NCBI GenBank assembly: GCA_002469895.1
Contig: DKOA01000043.1
Span: 1 to 64,000, forward strand
Direction: 5' to 3'
DNA: 64,000 nucleotides
Source: Opitutia bacterium UBA7374
GTDB lineage: Bacteria > Verrucomicrobiota > Verrucomicrobiia > Opitutales > Coraliomargaritaceae
Each line of letters opens with the position of its first letter. Positions within the stretch are counted from its first letter, which is position 1. The translations under genes were made by a program, and so were the position numbers. Below, in pieces: positions 41,256 through 51,019 of this stretch. Under the pieces are notes generated by a model. It had not been told where the DNA came from. It did not search any database and saw nothing but the letters and a program-made list of their open reading frames with translations.

Positions 41256-41777
41256 ATGATCGATCAAAATGATTCCCCGCAGAACAAATTAGGGTGCATC
41301 TTAGCCACCCTTTTGGTCAGGGTCTGGCTGGCCATGCGAGCGATTCAAACTGGGCTGGAAAAGTATGCAGGCTCCAAAGTGGCCGGAAGCGAAGTACTGA
41401 TCGACGGATCGCCGAATACTTACGGCCTGACAGAACAGACAGCAACCAAAGTGTATGCATTGGCTAACTATCAGGGTATTCCGGATTCACTATATAAAAA
41501 ACTTGCTCAGGAACCTTTTATCCCGATCTGGGCGCTCGATTTATTCAGCACTCTGCTTGGGCCAGCATTCCTACTACTCGGGCTGGCTCTACTTCTCGGC
41601 ATCGCTTCACGACTGGCACTCTTTGGGATGGGTCTGCTCTACTCCGCTTTGACCTTTGGGCTCATCCTGATCAATCAGAGTGATGGCATTGCATGGCTGG
41701 CGATCCATATTATGATGGTGGTTGCCGCACTGCTTCTAGCAAAATACAATCGATTGATGATCCTGAAAAAGTGGTAA
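41256..41777 (+). CDS. DoxX-like small membrane protein
   Basis: 173 residues with four predicted membrane helices (about 12-30, 92-112, 116-135 and 143-160). The pattern is typical of the DoxX family (LLVRVWLAMRAIQTGLEKY near the start). These proteins are found next to oxidoreductases and are linked to redox functions, but the exact activity is unknown. The gene is followed after 22 bases by an exported Gfo/Idh/MocA oxidoreductase, so the pair may be functionally joined. Confidence 0.8.
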   Translation: MIDQNDSPQNKLGCILATLLVRVWLAMRAIQTGLEKYAGSKVAGSEVLIDGSPNTYGLTEQTATKVYALANYQGIPDSLYKKLAQEPFIPIWALDLFSTLLGPAFLLLGLALLLGIASRLALFGMGLLYSALTFGLILINQSDGIAWLAIHIMMVVAALLLAKYNRLMILKKW

Positions 41778-41799
41778 TACCCGCGCCTCATAAAATTTA

Positions 41800-43179
41800 A
41801 TGGAGAAAAATTTACTATCCCTGACCCGTAGAGACTTTCTCGCAAAATCCGGTATCGGTGCCGGATTAGCTCTGGGCAGTCCCTCCATTCTTAAAGGAAG
41901 CCAAAAGAGTGAACGGGCGGATGAAATCCGTGTTGGCTTCATTGGTTGCGGCAAACAACAGGAAGTCCTGCTCAATGCCATGGTCAACATTCCGGGCATT
42001 CACTATGCAGCGGCAGTCGACATTATGCCGGACCGCCTTGGTCGAGCCTTCGGCACCATCCGGGCACGTTTTGGCAACAATATCGCGCGGTATGTCGATG
42101 TTGAAGAAATGCTCGAAAAAGAATCTCTCGATGCGGTCTTCATCGCTACCCCGGACTTCTGGCATGCTCCGCATACAGTTATGGCTCTTGAAGCGGGCTG
42201 TCATGTTTACTGTGAAAAAATGATGTCCAACTCGATTGAAGGTGCCCGAAACATTGTCGAAGCGATGGAGCGAACGGGCAAGCTCTGCCAGATCGGGCAT
42301 CAGCGAAGAAGTAACCCGCGCTACCGCTTTACCCAACAAGAACTGCTCCATAAACATCAGATCTGCGGACAGATCACGAACATCAATGGCCAGTGGAATC
42401 GTGCCTTGAGTGCGTCACAAGACATTGTCTCCAAGCCTTCGATTCTCCCTGATGCGGCAACGCTAAGACGGGCTGGCTTTGATCAGGGCTCAGAAAAAGC
42501 GCTAACTGAAGAACAATTGCGCCACCGTTTTTTAAACTGGCGATTCTACAAAAGTCTATCCGGCGGACCGATCTCTGATCTGGGCGCACATCAAATTGAT
42601 ATTTTCAATTGGTATCTGGGCGCACCGCCGAAATCAGTCATGGCTTCCGGGGGGCGCAGTTACTTTAAAGAGCGGGAGCACTTTGATAACGTCATGTGTG
42701 TCTTTGAATACGATACCCCGCACGGGAATGCTCGCGCCTTTTATCAGGTGCTCACTACAACGAGTGCTGGCGGCGGCTATTATGAGTCCTTCATGGGGAC
42801 TGATGGAACGATACAAATTTCCGAACGCGCGACCTACACCAACATATACAAAGAATCCAGCGCAGACAGCGCTCCATGGGACGAATTGGTACGACGCGGC
42901 ATTCTCAAGAAAGAAGGGGTGGCACAAACCAGCACTGATAAAAATGTCATTGCCTCCTACGCATCTGCGCCACCCGATAAATATGCCTTGCCGGGAGACC
43001 TTAACAAACCGCCTCATCAACCGCACATCGAAAACTTTTTCCAGGCGATCCGCGGGGAAGCATCTTTAACCTGCGATGCACGTCATGCGTTGGAATCGGA
43101 AGCACCGATCTACTGGGTCAACCAAGCGGCAGAAAATAAAGAAATCATTACATTTACCGAAGAACATCTACATGCCTGA
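41800..43179 (+). CDS. Tat-exported Gfo/Idh/MocA-family oxidoreductase
   Basis: 459 residues with a twin-arginine leader (LTRRDFLAKSGIGAG, Arg10-Arg11). A Rossmann domain follows (VGFIGCGKQQEVLL, about 45-165, including ATPDFWHAPH and CEKMM, the catalytic-type E-K motif). The C-terminal alpha/beta domain contains GPISDLGAHQIDIFNWYLG. Members oxidise or reduce sugars and cyclitols with tightly bound NAD(P). Tat export of the folded, cofactor-loaded enzyme is consistent with that and is frequent in Verrucomicrobiota and Bacteroidota. Its last codons overlap the lipoprotein gene by 8 bases. Confidence 0.92.
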   Translation: MEKNLLSLTRRDFLAKSGIGAGLALGSPSILKGSQKSERADEIRVGFIGCGKQQEVLLNAMVNIPGIHYAAAVDIMPDRLGRAFGTIRARFGNNIARYVDVEEMLEKESLDAVFIATPDFWHAPHTVMALEAGCHVYCEKMMSNSIEGARNIVEAMERTGKLCQIGHQRRSNPRYRFTQQELLHKHQICGQITNINGQWNRALSASQDIVSKPSILPDAATLRRAGFDQGSEKALTEEQLRHRFLNWRFYKSLSGGPISDLGAHQIDIFNWYLGAPPKSVMASGGRSYFKEREHFDNVMCVFEYDTPHGNARAFYQVLTTTSAGGGYYESFMGTDGTIQISERATYTNIYKESSADSAPWDELVRRGILKKEGVAQTSTDKNVIASYASAPPDKYALPGDLNKPPHQPHIENFFQAIRGEASLTCDARHALESEAPIYWVNQAAENKEIITFTEEHLHA

Positions 43180-43891
43180 AACCATCAAAAGCACCCCTCT
43201 TTTGTGCATGCTGATAAGCCTGCTCTTACTCACTGCCTGCAGTGATACGAAAAAGCCAGACAACAAAAGCAGCGACGTGGCGAAGCCTGAAAATGATAGT
43301 CAGGGCCTACCTTTGACTACCGAGATCCCAGAAGAATTATTGGAAGGCACACCACAACCGATTAAAGTGGCGAATCTGGAACCGGTATTGAATACCGCAC
43401 CATCACTCATTGTTGATAAAGACACCCGTCTGCTATCCCGGAACAAACCAGTCTCCGGCAGTGACGACTTTCCCATCATCGGTGATCTCAGCTATATCAC
43501 CGATGGCGATAAGGAAGCGGGCGAAGGCTATTTTGTGGAGTTAATCGACGGGCCGCAATGGGTGCAAATCGACCTCGGTCAAACTGCCCGCCTATCGGCT
43601 GTTTGGATATGGCACTACCACTCCCAAAAACGGGCTTATCACGATGTCATTGTTCAGGTATCGAACAATGCAGATTTCAACGACTCAGTCATTACCCTCT
43701 TCAATAACGATTACGACAATACATCCGGGCAAGGAAAAGGAACCGATCAGCCCTACGTGGAAACCCGCTTTGGCAAACTAATCGATGCCCGAAGTAGCGA
43801 AGCCCGCTATGTGCGCCTATGGAGCTGCGGGAACACATCCAACGATATGAATCATTACATTGAAGTGGAAGTGTTTGGATCGGCAGAATAG
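43172..43891 (+). CDS. discoidin (F5/8 type C)-like lipoprotein
   Basis: 239 residues from the ATG at 43172. That start overlaps the preceding stop by 8 bases and gives a lipoprotein leader (LLCMLISLLLLTAC) with the lipid-bearing Cys23. An acidic low-complexity linker follows. Then a beta-sandwich at about 95-235 has the pattern of F5/8 type C domains (VQIDLGQTARLSAVWIWHYH near its start and ARYVRLWS near its end), usually carbohydrate binding. Probably displayed on a membrane and co-expressed with the exported oxidoreductase. Function beyond binding is unknown. Confidence 0.82.
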   Translation: MPETIKSTPLLCMLISLLLLTACSDTKKPDNKSSDVAKPENDSQGLPLTTEIPEELLEGTPQPIKVANLEPVLNTAPSLIVDKDTRLLSRNKPVSGSDDFPIIGDLSYITDGDKEAGEGYFVELIDGPQWVQIDLGQTARLSAVWIWHYHSQKRAYHDVIVQVSNNADFNDSVITLFNNDYDNTSGQGKGTDQPYVETRFGKLIDARSSEARYVRLWSCGNTSNDMNHYIEVEVFGSAE

Positions 43892-44005
43892 GGCTCGCTG
43901 AATGCGCCTGATCGGCGAGGTAGCAAAAGCACAGATGCATTCAAATAAGAAAGTTCAAAATCGAAACCGAGAAGCCTGTGGGATCGTCCAGCAGCTAAGA
44001 TAAAG

Positions 44006-45526
44006 ATGCGACGTAAAAGCCTCACATGGGTCGGGTGGATTGCTCTCTTCTTCCTCGCTGCATGGCTCCGTTTAAACAATCTCGAGTCAACCCCGATCCA
44101 CGCCGACGAAGCAACCGGCGCAAAAATCCTCTCCCAGCGAATCGAAGGTACTGGCTATAATTTTGATCCAAAACACTACCATGGCCCGTTCCCCAGCCTG
44201 GTCGCTGAATCGATCGCCCGCTTAAGCGGCGAAACGTCCTGGGTGGATCTATCATTGTTCACTCTCCGATTGGGTTCTGTTATCGCCGGTCTCCTCACGG
44301 TCATGTCTCCTCTGCTCTGGGCTAAAACAGTAGGGGTCGTTCCTGCTCTGGCGGCGGCGGCGTGCCTCGCCTCTTCTCCCCTATTGGTTTACTACAATCG
44401 TATTTATATCCATGAGAGTTGGCTGCTCTTGTTTGGTATTATAACACTGGCAGCACTTCACCGGCTGTATGCCCGTAAGAACCTGCCCATGGCGATCATT
44501 AGCGGAATCAGTATCGGCCTGTTGTTTGCCATTAAAGAAAGCTTTGTTCTATCGATCCTCGCATGGGCGGGATCGGCCACCCTCTTACTCGTCATCCATC
44601 GCCCAAAACTGCGTTTACACAGGCTCAGGCCACAGAGCCTGACTCTGGTTTTTCTCCTTGTACTGGCATCGTTCTGTACGAGCAGTTACCTTTACAGCGA
44701 CGGGTTCCGTAATTTACAGGGTATCATCGATTCATGCAAAACCTATATCGATTACGAGACGGCCCCCGGACATGAAAAAAAATTCTCTTATTACCTTCAT
44801 TTCCTTCTTTGGCCGAAAAAAACGGTCGGTACTTTGTGGACAGAGATTACCGTCTTCGCCCTTGCTGCCATCGGGCTCTGGCGAACCGGCAAAGAACGAA
44901 AGAGTGGATCCATCGGAATCTTTCTCGCTACAGCCACTCTACTCCACTGGATCCTATATAGCTGCATTGCCTACAAAACACCCTGGCTTATGCTCTTACC
45001 CTGGGGTCACGTCTGTCTTCTCGCCGGGTTGGCTTTTTATAACTACCAGACCTTATCACTCACTCAACGACGCAGCCTGCTGCTGCTCTTCATCGGATCG
45101 ATTGGATGGCAAATAGTGCAAAGTAGAGAAGCCACGGGGACTTACGCCAATGATGAGCGCAATCCATATGCTTATGTAGCCACGAGTCGCGATGCCCGAA
45201 AAATCCCCGAATGGATACAGCAGATTCAAGCCCTCCCGGAAGCTTCAATTCGCCAAAACAATCGGATTGCGGTTATCGGAAAGCAGTACTGGCCCTTGCC
45301 CTGGTTCTTGAGGGACTTCCGAGAAGTCGAGTATCACCCTATACCCAACAAATCTTTGGCTGATTACTCGATCGTATTTGCTCTGCCCGAACAAAACACG
45401 GCATGCGATGCCCGACTGGATAAGAGTCACGATAAATTCCTCAAATCCCTGCGTTCAAACGTTCCCGTAAGCATTTATTTGCAGAAGGACTTGGCGAAAG
45501 CATGGTACCAAACAAATCCTCAATGA
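44006..45526 (+). CDS. Agl23-like (TIGR03663-type) polytopic membrane protein
   Basis: 506 residues with about ten predicted membrane helices. The N-terminal loop carries a DE pair (STPIHADEATGAKILSQRI) and later YHGPFPSL, as in the GT39/oligosaccharyltransferase-like Agl23 family (flippase activity-associated). Such proteins are thought to transfer or handle lipid-linked sugars at the outer face of the membrane, but the biochemistry is uncertain. The last codons overlap the ApbE start by four bases (ATGA), so the two proteins are coupled; the functional reason for this pairing is unclear. Confidence 0.8.
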   Translation: MRRKSLTWVGWIALFFLAAWLRLNNLESTPIHADEATGAKILSQRIEGTGYNFDPKHYHGPFPSLVAESIARLSGETSWVDLSLFTLRLGSVIAGLLTVMSPLLWAKTVGVVPALAAAACLASSPLLVYYNRIYIHESWLLLFGIITLAALHRLYARKNLPMAIISGISIGLLFAIKESFVLSILAWAGSATLLLVIHRPKLRLHRLRPQSLTLVFLLVLASFCTSSYLYSDGFRNLQGIIDSCKTYIDYETAPGHEKKFSYYLHFLLWPKKTVGTLWTEITVFALAAIGLWRTGKERKSGSIGIFLATATLLHWILYSCIAYKTPWLMLLPWGHVCLLAGLAFYNYQTLSLTQRRSLLLLFIGSIGWQIVQSREATGTYANDERNPYAYVATSRDARKIPEWIQQIQALPEASIRQNNRIAVIGKQYWPLPWFLRDFREVEYHPIPNKSLADYSIVFALPEQNTACDARLDKSHDKFLKSLRSNVPVSIYLQKDLAKAWYQTNPQ

Positions 45527-46314
45527 AGCACGCACAGATCTATGAGCATCAGGCGATGAACACGGTGTTTACATTGTGCCTGCTTGAGCCGGACCCTGCT
45601 CTGGCTGACAAATCCGCACTCGCTGCAATTCAACTATTAGATGAAATAGAGAATAAGCTGAGTCGTTATATCGAGAGTAGCGATATCAGCCAAATTAACC
45701 ACATGAAAGCAGGAGAAAGCCTGTTTATTAGTCAATACGCGTATGATTGCTTACGGCTTGCCTTCGATGCCAATAGAGTAACCGGAGGTCTCTTCGATAG
45801 TACCCTTGGCAAACAGATCGATCACTTGAAAAACAAAACGGAGGGTATCGCACCAACACCCTTCGGAAAACTGTTGATCGATCCTTCACGTCCAGCAGTT
45901 CATTGCGAGCAAGCCGGTCGTCAAATTGACTTAGGTGGTATCGGCAAAGGCTTTGCTCTCGATCGTATGAAAAAGTGCCTACGGGATTGGGGTATATCCG
46001 CGGCACTCCTTTCTGCCGGGGCTAGTACCCGTTTAGCCTTTGGAGATACCGGCTGGGACATTCATCTGGAAGAACACCCAAACCGGAAAACTGTACATAT
46101 AAAAGAAGAGGCAATCAGCGCATCTGGCACAAACAGACAGAGAGCTCATATTTTCTCGCCTCAATTGGGAACAGCACTACCCGAAAACCAAAAAATATGG
46201 CTGGTACACGAATCCGCTGCACTCGCGGATGCTCTATCAACAGCTTGTATTCTAATGAATAAAGAAGAAATTAAAATATTTACCCGAAATTATAGGGTTT
46301 TTTCTATTTTATAA
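45523..46314 (+). CDS. apbE: ApbE-family FAD:protein FMN transferase
   Basis: 263 residues starting at the ATG in the ATGA overlap (45523), which places HQAMNTVFTLCL, the usual ApbE opening, near the N-terminus. Characteristic motifs: DEIENKLSRYIESSDIS near 45, QIDLGGIGKGFALDRM near 150 and SASGTNRQRAHI near 200. ApbE attaches FMN to threonine or serine in exported flavoproteins such as NqrB/C and RnfD/G. No obvious flavinylated target is in the window. The N-terminus lacks a convincing signal peptide or lipobox, so its location is uncertain. The 3' end is followed by an AT-rich stretch. Confidence 0.88.
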   Translation: MKHAQIYEHQAMNTVFTLCLLEPDPALADKSALAAIQLLDEIENKLSRYIESSDISQINHMKAGESLFISQYAYDCLRLAFDANRVTGGLFDSTLGKQIDHLKNKTEGIAPTPFGKLLIDPSRPAVHCEQAGRQIDLGGIGKGFALDRMKKCLRDWGISAALLSAGASTRLAFGDTGWDIHLEEHPNRKTVHIKEEAISASGTNRQRAHIFSPQLGTALPENQKIWLVHESAALADALSTACILMNKEEIKIFTRNYRVFSIL

Positions 46315-46494
46315 TTAGTGCTTAATACTTATTATATTAAGCTTATTAACTTAGTGTATTAAAATTATAAATCTATCTTTTTTAAGTAAGAATTGTGATG
46401 TCTATTTAAAATTAGTCGTAATTAGACATAAGTATTTATTTGTCTAAGTAGTCAGATGGTAGTTAGTATAGTAAATCATTAATTACCCTAAGTA
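46315..46494. other. strongly AT-rich intergenic region
   Basis: A 180-base spacer of very low GC ahead of the Verru_Chthon gene, likely holding its promoter and possibly a weak ApbE terminator. Several TTAAT/ATTAA repeats could form unstable hairpins. No definite promoter assigned. Confidence 0.4.
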
Positions 46495-49400
46495 GTGAAT
46501 ACTAAATGCAAAGGTTTTGCTCTTGTTCTAGCACTAAGCTTGATGTCATTCCTGCTGCTGCTTGTTTTGGCCATTTTGAGTTTTGCCACATTAGAGAGCA
46601 AAAACTCTCTTCTTAGTCGCGAGCGTCTTATTGCAAAACAAAATGCCATTACCGGACTTTATCTGGCAATCGGAGACTTACAAAAATATCTGGGCCCCGA
46701 CCAACGAGCCACTGCTACGGCTGACATCCTGGAAAAAGATAACGCACCCTACACATTAGTGTGGAACTCAAACACACTCAAAAAATGGGATGATTTAACC
46801 TTTAACTGGACAAAAAATGGACAAGATGCAAACAGTGCTCCGATAGCTTTAACTTCTCTTAAAAGGACTAACTTTCTAAATTTCATTCAAAACAACGGTA
46901 AAATTAACAGTGAGCTAATAGAGCAATCTGTACCTCTTTTTAAACATATTGATCAAACCACTAACCAGGAATTATTGATTAGCGGTGAAAAGCTAGAATT
47001 AGCTGAAAAAAATAGCACTCGTATTGCGGGACATTATGCATGGGCAATTCAAGACCAATCATTAAAAGCATCCCTAAGCTATGAGCATACCAATAATGCT
47101 TCTTTAGACAATAATGATAAAGTTATCAATAAGGATCATCCACTAGCTCTACCCGAGAGTAGTAGGTTATTATCAATATTTCCATACGCTGATCCTAGTG
47201 GAATTTTGAGTAATGACGATAAACTAGAGCCTTTGTTTAGCAACTTAAGTATGCTAAATATTGAGCAAACTAATAGCATCAAGAACTGTACAAGTATAAA
47301 TGATATTTCACTAGTAAAAAGTATAGCTGATGCAGAAAAGCTCATCATAGACTATGGTGACTACATAAAAAGTAATTTTTGTATTTATTCTAGAGGTATA
47401 CTAGCGGATTCTAGAAATGGAGGATTAAGAAAAGATTTAACTAGGGGCTTAGATGATTCTTATTTTAATAAGCTTCACGGTAAGCCTGTATTTGGATTAG
47501 ACGAATATAACAATCGTGAAATTATTAACGGTTCACCATCGCCTATTGGTGATCAGTGGAAGTTCTTTAGGGACTTTTATAATGCCTATAAAAAAGTAGA
47601 TGATGGTCTAGTGCAGAAAATAGATGCTAAAAATATTTTCCTCGGACTAGATGACGTTACAGAACCAAATCCTTCAACTCCTATTCGTATAACAAATAAA
47701 GATGTTGGTAAACACATAAACTATCTTTACCCCTCCCAATTTTTCATGAACGGTAGACCTGAAACTACTTACAATCATAGTATTACACCAAGAGTTGCAA
47801 GGTCAGTACATAAAGAGCCACAAGCTACTTCAACAAGCAATGCATGGTACCTCTTCACTACAGCAATAAGACCAATTGTTTTAAGAAACACATTTAAGAT
47901 TGGTCTTAAAAGTACACTCGACTCTACCACCGGTAAGTATGTTTTACAGTTTGAGGTTTTCCCATCAATGGTAATCTGGAATCCTTTTAATTTCACACTA
48001 GATTTATCAGAAAAGTCTATTGAAAACCCTATGTGTGTTGGAAATTCATTAGAAACACACATTCATGGAAACGATAGATTTGTAATATCAGTAAATAATG
48101 ATCAGCGAATATACGCCGTTAGAAATGGGTCTTGGGCGCCAAAAGTGATAGGGCTTTACAAAGACCTACTAACAAAATCAAATATGCCAAACTCTATGCC
48201 TCCTGGTGAAGTCTGGGTACTAGGTCTGGATAAATCATACACTGCTGACATAGTTCCCATATATGGTAGTGAACCTGCGAGTCTTTATCCGCCATCGGTA
48301 ACAAACGCAACAGAGCTAGCAAATTACAGCGGTGATAAGCTAAAGACAGCTAGTTATGGGAATGAAGCAATAAACCTTCGTCCTAGCACAGGTTATGGAA
48401 GAGATAATGCTAATTTGTTTCCTTTGTATTTAGCAAAGTCAAGTAATAATGTAAGCGAGAATAACTCAATTACATATACATGCCGCGAGCTTATGACTCA
48501 CGATAGAACTTCTCTTATATCAGGGTTTAGGACAGTTGGAAGAGGAGCCCGTAAAAGATTTATTCCGGAAGTCACTATTAGTGCTGTATGGGAAGAAGCC
48601 TTATTTGACCCAACTGACACAATAAAAATTCTTAATTTTAATAAAACAAGCAAAGGTATAACACAGAGAGTCACTGGCGAATATGATTGGACAGGAAAGA
48701 TTACTAAATCACCTAATTCGGCAAGAGTAGAGGCCTTTCATCACTACGAAAATGCAGATTTAAGAGTACCGCCATATGCTCAAAACGTTGATATTGAAAT
48801 AGGTCAAATTGGAGCGCTCTCTAGTGGCAATTCATTTCCATTCTATCAAATCGATTTCATCGCTAGGACTAGTGGTGAAGAAAATAACTCAGGGATCAAT
48901 AATGCTGCATTTCCCGCCTTTGCTAATGTTAATTTTTTAGGTACACAACCACTAGTCGTTACATCAAGGGATACTACAGGTGATATTAAAAGTATGTATA
49001 TTCCACAAAAAGTTGCTGGCAATCACTCTTTTGATGCGATACCACCTAGAGATAATAACACTGGAAAAGGATTTTTTGGTAGTAGTTTTGACGTTAGTAA
49101 TACAAGCAGTAGCAAAATTACCCTTTATGACTTACCTAGACACCCTCAGATTTCAGTTGCAGATTTTAAGCATCTAGCTCTCAGTTGGTTTGAAGACTCT
49201 CCTCCTAGACCAATAGGTGCATCTTGGCCTAATCCAACTCTAAGGAGATTGAGTGATACTTTTATTCCAGTAAGGTTTGGAAGCTTCGAAATTGGCGCTG
49301 GGTGTGATGTAAGTTACTTTTATAATTCTAAATTATTCGATAGCTACTTCTTTTCGGGTATAAATGTAGACGAAAACTACAAAGAGTCTGTATTCCCATA

Positions 49401-50325
49401 TGGTAAAGTAGTAGATCAAGCCTACCTTGATTCTAGGCTTCCATTAGCAAATACAAGACTAGTTAACTACCAAAGCCCTATTTTAGATGATGTTCTATCT
49501 AATAGTGATGTAAAGAATGATGGCTATGATAAAACAAGTGCAAATTTCTTAATTGATTCTCCATTCAATGTAAATTCAACTTCTAAATTGGCATGGCAAG
49601 CTGTTCTTTCTGGTTTTAGAAATACAGCTATAGTAGGTGTGAATAATTCACACTCTAGTAAAAAAGAATATTTAGCAGAAGGCTCTGCTTTTGTAGACAA
49701 CTTCATTCCTTCTAATGATGAAAACGATTTATTTAGTGGATTTAGAAGACTAAATGATACGGAATTGGCTAGTTTATCTTATCAAATTACGGAAGTAATA
49801 AAAACACGAGGTATATCAAAAAATTTAGGAGATTTTACAAACCGTAATCCTTACAGTAGTAATATTCTTTTTCAGAAAGTCGGTCGATTAGATCAAGCTA
49901 TCGAATTAGCTGGAATTAACAGTACTAACCACAAGATCGCTCCTACAACAAGCGATCAATCAGAAGTACAAACTTTGTCTGCCGGAAATGCGCAAGCCCA
50001 ACTGGAAGTCGAAAATCTAGCTCCTGATTCTGGAGCTGGCTTACCCGGGTATTTCAAACAACAAGACATCTTACGTCCTCTTGCTCCGATCATGACGACG
50101 CGTGGTGATACCTTTGTTGTCAGAGCCTATGGTGATTCTTCAGGCGCAACAAATGACCTAAGCACGGTACGCGTTGTTTGCGAAGCCACTGTTCAACGAA
50201 TCCCTGAATATGTCGATGGCAGCATCGATCCATGGGAAAAACCGTTGAAAAATTCCTCCAATGATCTGTTTGGCCGGAAGTTTAAAATAATCAGCTTCAA
50301 ATGGATCGATTTGGATGATGTTTAA
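46495..50325 (+). CDS. Verru_Chthon cassette protein A homologue (prepilin-like, giant)
   Basis: 1276 residues, starting with GTG. The N-terminus is a type IV prepilin-like leader: basic CKG followed by a long hydrophobic helix (FALVLALSLMSFLLLLVLAI), as in the Verru_Chthon cassette protein A family of Verrucomicrobiota. The C-terminal block (APIMTTRGDTFVVRAYG and VQRIPEYVDGSIDPWEKP) also matches that family. The central 1000 or so residues are poorly conserved to my eye and rich in Asn, Ser and Lys. The DNA is compositionally mixed: the first 250 and last 350 bases resemble the host, while the interior is distinctly AT-rich. It probably builds or decorates a pseudopilus-like structure; function is not established. 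The other cassette proteins (B-D) are not seen here. Confidence 0.82.
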   Translation: MNTKCKGFALVLALSLMSFLLLLVLAILSFATLESKNSLLSRERLIAKQNAITGLYLAIGDLQKYLGPDQRATATADILEKDNAPYTLVWNSNTLKKWDDLTFNWTKNGQDANSAPIALTSLKRTNFLNFIQNNGKINSELIEQSVPLFKHIDQTTNQELLISGEKLELAEKNSTRIAGHYAWAIQDQSLKASLSYEHTNNASLDNNDKVINKDHPLALPESSRLLSIFPYADPSGILSNDDKLEPLFSNLSMLNIEQTNSIKNCTSINDISLVKSIADAEKLIIDYGDYIKSNFCIYSRGILADSRNGGLRKDLTRGLDDSYFNKLHGKPVFGLDEYNNREIINGSPSPIGDQWKFFRDFYNAYKKVDDGLVQKIDAKNIFLGLDDVTEPNPSTPIRITNKDVGKHINYLYPSQFFMNGRPETTYNHSITPRVARSVHKEPQATSTSNAWYLFTTAIRPIVLRNTFKIGLKSTLDSTTGKYVLQFEVFPSMVIWNPFNFTLDLSEKSIENPMCVGNSLETHIHGNDRFVISVNNDQRIYAVRNGSWAPKVIGLYKDLLTKSNMPNSMPPGEVWVLGLDKSYTADIVPIYGSEPASLYPPSVTNATELANYSGDKLKTASYGNEAINLRPSTGYGRDNANLFPLYLAKSSNNVSENNSITYTCRELMTHDRTSLISGFRTVGRGARKRFIPEVTISAVWEEALFDPTDTIKILNFNKTSKGITQRVTGEYDWTGKITKSPNSARVEAFHHYENADLRVPPYAQNVDIEIGQIGALSSGNSFPFYQIDFIARTSGEENNSGINNAAFPAFANVNFLGTQPLVVTSRDTTGDIKSMYIPQKVAGNHSFDAIPPRDNNTGKGFFGSSFDVSNTSSSKITLYDLPRHPQISVADFKHLALSWFEDSPPRPIGASWPNPTLRRLSDTFIPVRFGSFEIGAGCDVSYFYNSKLFDSYFFSGINVDENYKESVFPYGKVVDQAYLDSRLPLANTRLVNYQSPILDDVLSNSDVKNDGYDKTSANFLIDSPFNVNSTSKLAWQAVLSGFRNTAIVGVNNSHSSKKEYLAEGSAFVDNFIPSNDENDLFSGFRRLNDTELASLSYQITEVIKTRGISKNLGDFTNRNPYSSNILFQKVGRLDQAIELAGINSTNHKIAPTTSDQSEVQTLSAGNAQAQLEVENLAPDSGAGLPGYFKQQDILRPLAPIMTTRGDTFVVRAYGDSSGATNDLSTVRVVCEATVQRIPEYVDGSIDPWEKPLKNSSNDLFGRKFKIISFKWIDLDDV

Positions 50326-51016
50326 AACCGCTGTTCAATCCCTACAGGTCGCTGCATTACTCGCATTCAGTACCCTGTCTAGCCATGCTCTAGAGAGTGG
50401 TCGCTATTTTCAGGCAATAACAACCCAAGGCGTTATTGGCAAAAACCTTTGGTATGAGCTGGATGGAGAAAAAGTAGAAATTTACGCAAACAACACCCTC
50501 CGTAGTCTCGATTACGAGTACGAATTAGTGCCGAATATAGTTTTCTACGGCGACCGAGTAAATTCAGAAGGTGAACCGATCCCCGAAGCAGTGGCCAGTT
50601 TGCCCTACAGTATTGAAGATTTGGCGACCAAAGCAGACCGATTACTGCTGATTTTCCACAAGCTTGATAACTCTGGGCAAAGAGGACCCAGCTATCAGAT
50701 ACTGGTAATGGAAGACCAACTCGACTCATTCCCGTTAGGCAGTTTCAAATTCGTCAATTTCACAGATGCACAGATCGCGGTAATTTTGGGGAACGAAAAT
50801 TTTCTGTTGAAAACAAGAGATCAAAAAATAATTGTCGTGAGCCCTCCGGAAAAAGGAGACCTAACCATCCAGCTAGCCGCAAACAAAGAAGATGGCGAGT
50901 GGGAGAGGTTCTATTCCAATGGATGGGGACATTCTGCTGATTTGAGAACCATCGTTTTCTTAACTAAATTAGGAAACACCATAAAGCCCTTACGCTACCG
51001 ACAATACGACCGATAA
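50315..51016 (+). CDS. secreted protein of unknown function paired with Verru_Chthon A
   Basis: 233 residues with a signal peptide (VQSLQVAALLAFSTLSSHALE). It begins within the last codons of the Verru_Chthon A gene (11-base overlap), so the pair is translationally linked. It is beta-rich with no cysteine and no recognised domain. GC content is back to normal here. I cannot name a family; a partner role in the same extracellular structure is inferred from the overlap only. Confidence 0.75.
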   Translation: MMFKTAVQSLQVAALLAFSTLSSHALESGRYFQAITTQGVIGKNLWYELDGEKVEIYANNTLRSLDYEYELVPNIVFYGDRVNSEGEPIPEAVASLPYSIEDLATKADRLLLIFHKLDNSGQRGPSYQILVMEDQLDSFPLGSFKFVNFTDAQIAVILGNENFLLKTRDQKIIVVSPPEKGDLTIQLAANKEDGEWERFYSNGWGHSADLRTIVFLTKLGNTIKPLRYRQYDR

Positions 51017-51019
51017 GTA

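Noticed and set aside
43076..43171. An earlier start for the discoidin lipoprotein at 43076
   Set aside because: It would run deep into the oxidoreductase gene, and the start at 43172 directly gives a lipoprotein leader with a lipobox.
46495..50325. Reading the AT-rich interior of the Verru_Chthon gene as a phage or IS insertion
   Set aside because: The frame is continuous from the prepilin-like leader to the conserved C-terminal block, with no transposase or terminal repeats.
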